Source: Alkalicoccobacillus gibsonii
GTDB lineage: Bacteria > Bacillota > Bacilli > Bacillales > Bacillaceae_D
Length of the DNA: 64,000 nt
Direction: 5' to 3'
Assembly: GCF_016798245.1 (NCBI RefSeq)
Contig: NZ_JAEUZA010000002.1
Coordinates: 744,001-808,000 of the forward strand
This document shows positions 16,322 through 24,205 of the stretch, one piece after another (position 1 is the first letter of the stretch; each line of letters begins with the position of its first letter). The notes beneath the pieces are model-generated. The model searched no databases and had not been told where the DNA came from. It worked only from the letters and a program-made list of their open reading frames with translations. The translations under genes were made by a program, and so were the position numbers.

Positions 16322-19264
16322 TTAATTTTCTTTAATAAATTCAGCTGAAACCCAACCTGTTTTACCATCAGCCTTTACTTGGTACCAATCGCCTTTCTTT
16401 TCAAGAATCTCTACTTTCGTATCTTTAGCCAACGTAATAATGAAATTGTCTGAAGCGACCTTAGCAGAAGAACGAAGGTTTAAGCGATCTGTTGTTGTAC
16501 CTGATTTACTAGTCGTTGCTTTTGTTTCTTGTTTTGCTTCTTGTTTAGGTGCAGATGGTGCTGAAGAAGTAGAACCAGTCTTCACATACTGAGCAGAGAC
16601 CCAGCCCGTTTTGCCAGCCGCATTCACTTTTAACCAGCTACCACTCTTCTCTAAAATATCGACCTTCTGATTATTGTTAAGCGTTGTGACCAGATTGTTC
16701 GGTGCAACCTTGGCAGAAGAGCGAAGGTTTAAGCGAGCAGTGGTGGTCCCAGTACCAGTCGCCTTCTCAACCGAAGGAGAAGCAGGTTTACTTGGTGTAG
16801 ATGAAGTAGAACCAGTCTTCACATACTGAGCAGAAACCCAGCCGGTCTTGCCAGCCGCATTTACTTTTAACCAGCTACCACTTTTCTCTAGGATATCGAC
16901 TTTTTGATTATTGTTAAGCGTCGTAACCAGATTATCCGGTGCAACCTTGGCAGAAGAGCGAAGGTTTAAGCGGACAGTCGTTGTCCCAGTACCAGTCGCC
17001 TTCTCAACAGAAGGAGAAGCAGGTTTACTTGGTGTAGATGAAGTAGAACCAGTCTTCACATACTGAGCAGAGACCCAGCCCGTTTTGCCAGCCGCATTCA
17101 CTTTTAACCAGCTACCACTCTTTTCTAAAATGTCGACCTTCTGATTATTGTTAAGCGTCGTAACCAGATTGTTCGGTGCAACCTTGGCAGAAGAGCGAAG
17201 GTTTAAGCGAGCAGTGGTCGTGCCAGTACCAGTCGCCTTCTCAACAGAAGGAGAAGCAGGCTTACTTGGTGTAGATGAAGAAGAATTAGTCTTCACATAC
17301 TGAGCGGAAACCCACCCTGTTTTACCAGCGGCATTCACTTTTAACCAGCTACCACTTTTCTCTAAAATATCGACTTTTTGATTGTTATTAAGTGTTGTAA
17401 CAATATTCTTTGAGTCAATTTTGTTAGATGAACGGAGATTTAGACGAGCAGTAGTCGTTCCGGTTGAAATGACTTTATCTCCAGGTTTTGTATCTTGGAT
17501 AGGTGTAGAAGGTTTGGCTGTACCAGTGTCTGTTGTTTTTACGTATTGAGCGGAAACCCACCCCGTTTTGCCAGCCGCATTCACTTTTAACCAGCTACCA
17601 CTTTTCTCTAAAATATCGACTTTTTGATTATTGTTAAGTGTTGTAACAATGTTCTTAGAGTCGATCTTGTTAGAAGAACGAAGATTTAAGCGAGCAGTAG
17701 TCGTTCCGGTCGAAATGACTTTATCGCCTGGCTTCACATCCTGGTTAGGTGTAGAAGGTTTCGCTGTACCGGTATCTGTTGTTCTTACATATTGAGCAGA
17801 AACCCAGCCAGTTTTGCCAGATGCGGAAACCTTTAGCCAGCTACCATTCTTCTCGAGCACATCAACCTTTTGATTTTGATTAAGTGTTGTGATGATATTA
17901 GTCGCTTCAATCTTGTTAGATGAGCGAAGGTTTAAACGAGCGGTTGTTGTACCAGATCCTATGACTGTTTGTTTACTCGGATCAGCTTGATCGTTTCCTG
18001 GTTTTGGTGTACTTGGTTGTGATTCTGCATTCACTTTTACAAACTCAGCAGAAACCCATCCATCGATGCCATTTGCATGGATTTGATACCATCCATCTTT
18101 TTTACTAATAATCGTCAACTTTGTGCCACTTGGTAATAACGTTAATCGGTTACCACTTGTGCTTGGCTCAGAGCGAACATTTAAGTTTGCCGTTGTTGTG
18201 CCTGGAGTTCCATCTTTCTTTTGGTCGTCATCAATCTTCGTGTAATCAGGGGCTGTACCTGGTTGATTTTTGTATTGAGGGATGTCGTAATGAAGGGTGT
18301 AATCATCAACCAAGTTGTACATGCTAGCCATTCTGGACGTTTGCTTTTCGGCCCATCCGATATCTGTGGCGTATTGATGGGTGGCCGGTGCATCAGGATT
18401 CCAACGCATTTTATAGAGCGTATTTTGTCCCTTAGATATGTAGTTGTTACCAACAAATTTAGCTCCACCAATGATCGCAGATTCTTTTGTAAACCAGCCT
18501 TGATTATAGGCATAAGCTGCACCAGCTTGTTCAGCATTTCCATCATACGCACCAATTCCATACATATTATAAACTGTTTTACCGTTATAACTAATCCCTT
18601 TAGCGAGCGATGAGGTTCCATTACCAGTTTCAAGTAGTGCGTGAGACACAAGATAAATCTCATTGACTCCATTTGTTCTCGCAGCATCGATAAAGGCTTG
18701 TCCTTGACCAGATAAGGATCCTTTTCCATTTAAAAGCTGGTTATTGATGGACTGTGCACTTAAATTTGCCGTTTCACTAAGGTTTAAAAATTGGTAAAAA
18801 CTACTCGTTTCGGGTTTAACATTGTTTGGATTAAGATAATGAGCTACATCTTGGGGACTCGCATTCTTCCATGTACGATCGTACTTGATTTGATACCAAG
18901 TCGATCCATCATTTGCTTTCTTGCTGCCCAGAATCGTTAGCTTTTGGCCATTACTTGTTTGACCAACTTTCCATGACTGTGAATTCGCTCCACCGCGTAC
19001 ATTCCAAGCTCCCTTAGATGTTCCAGACTTACCACCAGCATCGAGGTTTACGCCATCCGAATGGATATACACATCATAGTTCTTATCCGTTTGGGCGTTT
19101 GCCTTCACTTGTTTTTCGACGACATTGTTAAAGTCAAGATCATATTGAGTGACTTTATACGTTGAATTAGCTAAGGCAGATTGAAATGGGACTGAAGACA
19201 TCATAAAAGCTAAAACAATGGGTGAAGTGCCTGTGACAACATGACGAATGTTAATGAATCTCAC
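16322..19264 (-). CDS. Secreted N-acetylglucosaminidase with eight SH3b repeats (LytD/LytG-type autolysin)
   Basis: A peptidoglycan hydrolase of the GH73-type glucosaminidase family. Reading from the GTG at 19264, a signal peptide ends at SALA near residue 32. An N-terminal wall-binding-like region follows, then the glucosaminidase domain at about residues 150-330, with the presumed catalytic Glu in HALLETGNGTS and YNMYGIGAYDG after it. The rest is eight SH3b domains (GTTTARLNLRSS ... GKTGWVSAQYVK), several nearly identical. At 980 aa it is longer than LytD-type enzymes because of these repeats. The start is uncertain: GAGGTGA lies right over this GTG and 5 nt before an ATT codon at 19255, which would give a compact signal peptide. 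No sigma-D promoter was found upstream. Confidence 0.88.
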   Translation of the reverse strand: MRFINIRHVVTGTSPIVLAFMMSSVPFQSALANSTYKVTQYDLDFNNVVEKQVKANAQTDKNYDVYIHSDGVNLDAGGKSGTSKGAWNVRGGANSQSWKVGQTSNGQKLTILGSKKANDGSTWYQIKYDRTWKNASPQDVAHYLNPNNVKPETSSFYQFLNLSETANLSAQSINNQLLNGKGSLSGQGQAFIDAARTNGVNEIYLVSHALLETGNGTSSLAKGISYNGKTVYNMYGIGAYDGNAEQAGAAYAYNQGWFTKESAIIGGAKFVGNNYISKGQNTLYKMRWNPDAPATHQYATDIGWAEKQTSRMASMYNLVDDYTLHYDIPQYKNQPGTAPDYTKIDDDQKKDGTPGTTTANLNVRSEPSTSGNRLTLLPSGTKLTIISKKDGWYQIHANGIDGWVSAEFVKVNAESQPSTPKPGNDQADPSKQTVIGSGTTTARLNLRSSNKIEATNIITTLNQNQKVDVLEKNGSWLKVSASGKTGWVSAQYVRTTDTGTAKPSTPNQDVKPGDKVISTGTTTARLNLRSSNKIDSKNIVTTLNNNQKVDILEKSGSWLKVNAAGKTGWVSAQYVKTTDTGTAKPSTPIQDTKPGDKVISTGTTTARLNLRSSNKIDSKNIVTTLNNNQKVDILEKSGSWLKVNAAGKTGWVSAQYVKTNSSSSTPSKPASPSVEKATGTGTTTARLNLRSSAKVAPNNLVTTLNNNQKVDILEKSGSWLKVNAAGKTGWVSAQYVKTGSTSSTPSKPASPSVEKATGTGTTTVRLNLRSSAKVAPDNLVTTLNNNQKVDILEKSGSWLKVNAAGKTGWVSAQYVKTGSTSSTPSKPASPSVEKATGTGTTTARLNLRSSAKVAPNNLVTTLNNNQKVDILEKSGSWLKVNAAGKTGWVSAQYVKTGSTSSAPSAPKQEAKQETKATTSKSGTTTDRLNLRSSAKVASDNFIITLAKDTKVEILEKKGDWYQVKADGKTGWVSAEFIKEN
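16566..17276. repeat. 237-bp tandem repeats inside the glucosaminidase gene
   Basis: Three almost identical units start at 16566, 16803 and 17040, each 237 bases (79 codons, one SH3b domain plus a Ser/Thr/Pro linker). More diverged units continue to about 18200. The near-identity at DNA level indicates recent duplication or gene conversion. Confidence 0.9.
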
Positions 19265-19664
19265 CTCTTCATAAATTATAGTAATTAGGGAACCTATATA
19301 ACTAGTCACCTATGACTATTATCGTTTTATTTAACCAAAAAGTTAAGAGATATCCCTCCAAATTTCGTCAAATCTCACGAATTAGTTCTTTTTAACTAGT
19401 TTTAATTAACTGCATTAAAATCAATCCTTCATAATTGAAAATTTATTTTTCACATTATAATGAAGAAACACGTAAAATTACGAAAACAAACGTTGTTACA
19501 AAGGGTTAACATTTGCTTAAATTTCAATTGTTATTCTTATATAATATCTTGTTTAGCTACATTGAGATTCTGAGTTGTGAATTCGTAGCATAAAGTAAAT
19601 TAATCCTCCAGATTCGAAAGGATAATCAAAAAATGATTGAAAGGAGTACGATTTTCTAGAAATT
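19265..19664. other. AT-rich intergenic region upstream of two divergent genes
   Basis: No gene is supported here. TATATAACTAGTCA at 19295-19308, close to the glucosaminidase start, recurs exactly at 19665-19678 beside the Lrp-type promoter. A GAAAGGAG ribosome-site-like sequence at about 19639 has no usable start after it. The remainder is AT-rich without further structure that I can name. Confidence 0.5.
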
Positions 19665-19725
19665 TATATAACTAGTCAGAAAATCTTCCAATAAAAAATA
19701 CTATTTTAAAAAGATTGAATATTGC
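19665..19725 (+). promoter_or_regulatory. Putative Lrp-type operator boxes, copy 1
   Basis: Three boxes, GTCAGAAAAT (19675), AAATACTATTT (19696) and GAATATTGC (19717), are spaced 21 and 21 bases, about two helical turns. The same boxes in the same order occur upstream of the second Lrp gene. The third box overlaps the -35 element. Regulation by the Lrp-type proteins themselves is an inference. Confidence 0.55.
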
Positions 19726-19750
19726 ATTCCTTGTACGAACCTTTTATAAT
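19722..19750 (+). promoter_or_regulatory. Sigma-A promoter of the first Lrp-opp operon
   Basis: TTGCAT (19722-19727), a 17-nt spacer and a perfect TATAAT (19745-19750). The paralogous operon has the matching arrangement TTGCGT-17-TATAAT. Confidence 0.7.
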
Positions 19751-19858
19751 AAAAAAATACTAATTACGAAATTTGCAAAAAATTCTCGTATAAATCTATT
19801 AAACGTAGTTTTTAAAGTATTAAGCTACTAAATATATTAGTGCAAAGTGAGTGGTCGT

Positions 19859-20308
19859 ATGGTGAAATTGGATGACGTGGACTTTGCCATCCTTAAGTTA
19901 CTGCAAGAAAACGGTAAAAGGCCGTATACAGAAATCGCTAAGCAAATTGAAGTAAGTGAAGGGACGATCCGTACTAGGATTAGTCGAATGCTACAAGAGA
20001 AAGTGTTTGAGTTTATCATTCATATCGAACCTGATGCGATTGGCTTGCAAGTACAAGCGATCATTGGTATTACAACAAAGCTGGGTCAGCAGGAAGCGGT
20101 AGCTAAGCATTTGAATCAGTACCCAGAAGTTCGCTTTGTCGCTGCATTCTCGGGAAGGCATGACTTAATTTTACAAGCGTACTTTAAAAGTAACGAAGAT
20201 CTCGTTCATTTTGTGAATAAGGAACTTGCAAAATTAGACGGAATTGTTTCAGCAGATGTAAGTATTGAATTAAAGAAATATAAAGATACGTTCTCTTATA
20301 TGGCTTAA
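19859..20308 (+). CDS. Lrp/AsnC family transcriptional regulator
   Basis: A 149-aa regulator with an N-terminal winged helix-turn-helix (FAILKLLQENGKRPYTEIAK, then VSEGTIRTRISRML) and a C-terminal AsnC ligand-binding (RAM) domain from about residue 65, with GRHDLILQAYF near residue 101. Lrp-type proteins bind DNA as dimers to octamers and respond to amino acids. AAGTGAG precedes the ATG at 19859 by 8 nt; the GTG at 19847 has no such site. It directly precedes an oligopeptide-transport operon with no terminator between, suggesting co-transcription and control of that operon. It is clearly similar along its length to the regulator at 26354. Confidence 0.88.
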   Translation: MVKLDDVDFAILKLLQENGKRPYTEIAKQIEVSEGTIRTRISRMLQEKVFEFIIHIEPDAIGLQVQAIIGITTKLGQQEAVAKHLNQYPEVRFVAAFSGRHDLILQAYFKSNEDLVHFVNKELAKLDGIVSADVSIELKKYKDTFSYMA

Positions 20309-20362
20309 TAGAAGCTAAATTATTTGAAAATAACCACATTTACAAATATCGGGGTGGATTAC

Positions 20363-21388
20363 TTGGATAACGGATTATTAAACATTAAGAATCTATCAAC
20401 CTCTTTCCGGATTAATGACGAATATTATGCGGCGGTGGATGATGTATCGCTTAGTGTAAACAAGAATGAGATCTTAGGAATTGTTGGGGAGTCTGGTTCG
20501 GGTAAGAGTGCATTAGCTTTCTCAATTATGGGACTACACGACAAGTTAAATTCAAAGATCGACGGAGAGATTAATTATAAAGGTCAGAATATTGCTTCGC
20601 TTTCTGAGAAAAAGATGAATAAGTTACGCGGAGAAGAGATCGGCATGATCTTCCAGGATCCGTTAACAGCTCTAAACCCGTTAAAGGTAGTTGGTGAGCA
20701 AATTGGTGAGATGCTCTATTTGCATACCAAACTTGGGAAAAAAGAAAGAAAAGCAAAAGTACTTGACTTGATTAATCAAGTGGGTATACCTAGACCGGAA
20801 TATGTGTACGATCAGTTCCCGCATGAACTGTCTGGTGGGATGAGGCAACGTATTGTCATTGCAATTGCGATCGCATGTGATCCAGAGTTTCTGATCGCGG
20901 ACGAGCCTACTACAGCGTTGGATGTAACAATTCAAGCTCAAATTCTTTCTTTAATTAAGAGACTGAAAAATGAAACAAATAGTGGAGTTATCTTAATTAC
21001 ACACGATTTAGGTGTTGTCGCTGAAATGGCAGACCGAGTGGCCGTTATGTATGCTGGACAAATCGTTGAAATTGCTCCCGTAAGTGAGTTGTTTAAGAAT
21101 CCAAAGCATCCATATACTCGTTCGTTATTAAACTCTGTTCCACACGGACATGAAGCAAAAACAAAATTACACGTCATTCAAGGGATTGTACCTTCATTAC
21201 AGAAGCTTCCTCGAACAGGTTGTCGTTTTGCACCGAGGATTCCATGGGTTGCTGATTCAGCACATGAAGAGAATCCGGAGTTACATGAAATCTCACCTGG
21301 ACACTTTGTGAGATGTACATGTTATAAGCATTTTGAATTTCCTGATAAGGTTGAGGAGGCAGCTGGTCATGGCGTTACTGGAAGTTAA
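20363..21388 (+). CDS. Oligopeptide/dipeptide ABC transporter ATP-binding protein (OppD/AppD-like)
   Basis: A cytoplasmic ATPase subunit driving peptide uptake. Walker A GESGSGKS is at residues 42-49, the signature LSGGMRQR near residue 156, and Walker B FLIADEPTTALD near residue 176. The C-terminal peptide-transporter extension begins GCRFAPR but continues IPWVADSA, so the second and third Cys of the usual four-Cys motif are missing while RCTCYK keeps the last. The TTG at 20363 is chosen because GGGGTGG lies 5 nt upstream. The gene overlaps the next by 20 bases. Confidence 0.9.
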   Translation: MDNGLLNIKNLSTSFRINDEYYAAVDDVSLSVNKNEILGIVGESGSGKSALAFSIMGLHDKLNSKIDGEINYKGQNIASLSEKKMNKLRGEEIGMIFQDPLTALNPLKVVGEQIGEMLYLHTKLGKKERKAKVLDLINQVGIPRPEYVYDQFPHELSGGMRQRIVIAIAIACDPEFLIADEPTTALDVTIQAQILSLIKRLKNETNSGVILITHDLGVVAEMADRVAVMYAGQIVEIAPVSELFKNPKHPYTRSLLNSVPHGHEAKTKLHVIQGIVPSLQKLPRTGCRFAPRIPWVADSAHEENPELHEISPGHFVRCTCYKHFEFPDKVEEAAGHGVTGS

Positions 21389-22304
21389 TGATTTAAAAGT
21401 ACATTTTCCGATTAAGGCTGGAATTCTTAAGCGGACAGTTGGACATGTTAAGGCAGTAAATGGAGTGTCGTTTAATCTAGAACCTGGCCAAACTTATGGG
21501 CTGGTAGGCGAATCTGGATCAGGAAAAACAACTTCAGGAAGAGCCGTTATCGGACTAAATGAAATTACTGGTGGAAAAGTACTATTTGACGGTCAAGATA
21601 TCACTAAGGGATTAAAAAGTGGGTTTGATTACCGAAAAGATATTCAAATGATCTTTCAAGATCCTTACTCTTCTTTAAATCCCAAAAAACGAGTCATTGA
21701 TATCATTGCTGAACCTTTGCGTAATTTTGAAAAACTGACGAAGGTTCAAGAAAAAGAACGTGTGAAAGAATTGCTCGAAAAGGTGGGCTTAAACCCTGAA
21801 AGCATTTATAAATATCCGCATGAGTTCTCTGGTGGTCAAAGGCAGCGTATAGGTATTGCTCGTGCGATTGCCCTTAAACCGAAGCTAATTATTGCGGATG
21901 AACCTGTATCTGCATTAGATGTATCTGTACAGGCGCAAGTGTTAAATTTCATGCAAGAAATTCAACAAGAGTTAAACCTAACATATCTATTTATCAGTCA
22001 TGATTTAGGAATCATTCGTCATATCTGTGACCGAATTGGCATTATGTATAAAGGTCGTTTTGTTGAAGAAGGGACAAGCGACGATATCTTTAACAATCCT
22101 CAACATATTTATACTAAACGATTACTTTCGGCTATTCCGGATATCAATCCAGATAGTCGTGATGAACGTGATGCCATGCGAAAAGAAGTGTCACGACAAT
22201 ATGAAGAATCATTTAACGATTATTTTGATGAAGAAGGACAGGTTTTCGACTTGCAGCGAATTTCAGATACTCATCTAGCTGCTTTGCCTGGAAAGGGTAA
22301 TTAA
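21369..22304 (+). CDS. Oligopeptide ABC transporter ATP-binding protein (OppF/AppF-like)
   Basis: The second ATPase subunit, 311 aa. Walker A GESGSGKTT is near residue 49, signature [10 protein letters not shown] near residue 153, Walker [12 protein letters not shown] near residue 174. The C-terminus after the ATPase core is acidic (DERDAMRKEVSRQYEESFND) and lacks the Cys-rich extension found in the OppF of the second operon. GAGGAGG lies 9 nt before the ATG at 21369, within the previous gene, so the two are translationally coupled. The permease gene follows after 1 nt. Confidence 0.9.
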   Translation: MALLEVNDLKVHFPIKAGILKRTVGHVKAVNGVSFNLEPGQTYGLVGESGSGKTTSGRAVIGLNEITGGKVLFDGQDITKGLKSGFDYRKDIQMIFQDPYSSLNPKKRVIDIIAEPLRNFEKLTKVQEKERVKELLEKVGLNPESIYKYPHEFSGGQRQRIGIARAIALKPKLIIADEPVSALDVSVQAQVLNFMQEIQQELNLTYLFISHDLGIIRHICDRIGIMYKGRFVEEGTSDDIFNNPQHIYTKRLLSAIPDINPDSRDERDAMRKEVSRQYEESFNDYFDEEGQVFDLQRISDTHLAALPGKGN

Positions 22305-22305
22305 T

Positions 22306-23271
22306 ATGTGGAAATTTATTGTTAGACGATTACTTGTTGCGATCCCACAAGTTTTTCTCTTATCTATACTTGTTTTTTTAATGGCTAAAGCGATGCCAGG
22401 AGATGCGTTAACTGGACTAATTAATGATCCAGACTTATCTGCAGAAGCGGTTCAGGAATTAAGAGAAAGAATGGGTATTGATAACCCTTGGTATATTCAA
22501 TATAAAGATTGGATCATAGGAGCACTTCAAGGGGATTTTGGTAATTCGTTCACTCAAAAAGTAGCTGTAACTGATTTAATTGGGTCAAGAATATGGAATA
22601 CAGTTTGGCTTTCTTTATTTTCTACAATTCTAATCTATTTAATGGGTATTCCTTTAGGTATATGGAGCGGTAAATATCATGACACTGTAAGAGATCGTAT
22701 TATTACTGGCTATACGTATATCGGTTTTGCGACTCCTTTATTCATTTTTGCATTACTCATGCTCTTAGTATTCGGGTTTATGCTTAGATGGTTTCCTACG
22801 GGAGGAAGTGTTGCACCGGGTCTTGTACCAGGCACATGGGATTACATTCTAAGTAAAATCTATCATTTGATTCTACCATCATTCTCAATCGCTTTAATTG
22901 GTTTAACTGGTACCGTCCAATATTTGCGTAGTGAAATTATTGACACTAAGCAGAAAGATTTCGTTAAATTGGCTAGATCAAAGGGTGTAACAGAGAAGCG
23001 ACTATATAATAACCATATTTTAAGAAATTCTTTAATGCCAATCGCAGCTCTTTTTGGCTACGAAATTACCTTACTGATATCTGGATCGATATTTGTAGAA
23101 TCAATTTTTACGTATCCTGGGATGGGGCAACTTTTTGTACAGTCAATTCTTACGCGGGATTTTAGCGTGGTTACGGCGATTGTTCTATTGTTTGGATTTG
23201 CCTTTATTATTGGTGGATTATTGTCAGATATCATTATGAGTATTGTAGATCCAAGAATAAGAATTAAATAA
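22306..23271 (+). CDS. Oligopeptide ABC transporter permease (OppB/AppB-like)
   Basis: A membrane permease subunit of 321 aa with an N-terminal helix (RRLLVAIPQVFLLSILVFLM), a long extracellular loop with MPGDAL, and five more helices. The binding-protein-dependent transport signature is seen in the cytoplasmic loop around KLARSKGVTEKRLYNNHILRN near residue 225, which contacts the ATPases. It pairs with the OppC-like permease that starts 22 nt downstream. Length and layout are standard for OppB. Confidence 0.92.
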   Translation: MWKFIVRRLLVAIPQVFLLSILVFLMAKAMPGDALTGLINDPDLSAEAVQELRERMGIDNPWYIQYKDWIIGALQGDFGNSFTQKVAVTDLIGSRIWNTVWLSLFSTILIYLMGIPLGIWSGKYHDTVRDRIITGYTYIGFATPLFIFALLMLLVFGFMLRWFPTGGSVAPGLVPGTWDYILSKIYHLILPSFSIALIGLTGTVQYLRSEIIDTKQKDFVKLARSKGVTEKRLYNNHILRNSLMPIAALFGYEITLLISGSIFVESIFTYPGMGQLFVQSILTRDFSVVTAIVLLFGFAFIIGGLLSDIIMSIVDPRIRIK

Positions 23272-23293
23272 TATTGAGCTGGGGTGAATTGTT

Positions 23294-24187
23294 TTGGCTA
23301 AGAGTGTTACCACGGCAACAGAGGAAAAAACACCCTCTGGTTTCCGTATCATTTGGCGGGAAATTATCCGCGATAAAATAGCTTTAGTTTCGTTTCTAAT
23401 TGTTGCTTTGCTCGCGCTGGCTGTCTATGGAGTATCTATAATCTTAGATAAAGATCAAATTGTTACAGTAGATTTGTTTGCGATGTATGAACCACCTTCA
23501 GCTCAGTTCTGGTTAGGGACTGATTATGGAGGCCGAGACATTTTTGGACAGTTAATTATTGGTACGCGTAATTCCCTTTCTGTGGGAATCCTAGTTACTC
23601 TTATTAGTGGAATCACTGGTATACTTGTCGGCTTGTCCGCTGGGTACTTTGGTGGTTGGGTAGATAACACGTTAATGAGAATACTTGATTTCTTCCAATC
23701 GTTGCCTACACTTATGATCATTATTGTATTTGTAACAATTGTGCCTAAATATGATGTTCCTACATTTTCTTTAATTATGTCTATTTTTCTTTGGATGGGG
23801 ATCGCGAGGATTATAAGAGCGAAAGCCATGCAAGAGACTTCTCTTGAGTATGTTCATGCTGCAAGAACTTTGGGCTCTTCACATCTAAAAATACTTTTTG
23901 GACATATTTTGCCAAACGTTATGTCTATTATTATAGTAACTATGACACTTAATCTAGCAGCAAATATAGGTATTGAAGTTAGTTTGTCATTCTTAGGTTT
24001 TGGTTTTCCTGAATCAACCCCTAGTTTAGGTACATTAGTGGGATATGCTAGAAACCCGCAAGTATTAGAGTTAAGACCTTGGATATGGTTACCTGCATCA
24101 TTATTAATTTTCATATTGATGCTGTGTATAAATAATGTCGGACAAGCGCTTAAGCGTGCGACTGACGCAAAACAAAGAAGAGGATAA
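23294..24187 (+). CDS. Oligopeptide ABC transporter permease (OppC/AppC-like)
   Basis: The second permease, 297 aa, starting with a cytoplasmic tail (about 25 residues) before the first helix, as in OppC proteins. GTDYGGRDIFGQLIIGTRNS near residue 76 and the ATPase-contact loop with HAARTLGSSHLKILFGHILP near residue 186 are family signatures. GGGGTGA precedes the TTG start by about 6 nt. It ends 18 nt before the binding-protein gene, which carries its own strong ribosome site. Confidence 0.92.
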   Translation: MAKSVTTATEEKTPSGFRIIWREIIRDKIALVSFLIVALLALAVYGVSIILDKDQIVTVDLFAMYEPPSAQFWLGTDYGGRDIFGQLIIGTRNSLSVGILVTLISGITGILVGLSAGYFGGWVDNTLMRILDFFQSLPTLMIIIVFVTIVPKYDVPTFSLIMSIFLWMGIARIIRAKAMQETSLEYVHAARTLGSSHLKILFGHILPNVMSIIIVTMTLNLAANIGIEVSLSFLGFGFPESTPSLGTLVGYARNPQVLELRPWIWLPASLLIFILMLCINNVGQALKRATDAKQRRG

Positions 24188-24205
24188 AAAAGGAGGAGTC
24201 AAGGT

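Noticed and set aside
18181-18729. 182-codon frame on the same strand as the autolysin
   Set aside because: A shifted frame inside the glucosaminidase domain with no ribosome site; the autolysin reading explains the region.
19275-19280. TATAAT on the minus strand as the autolysin promoter
   Set aside because: Transcription would start within the ribosome-binding site and no -35 fits.
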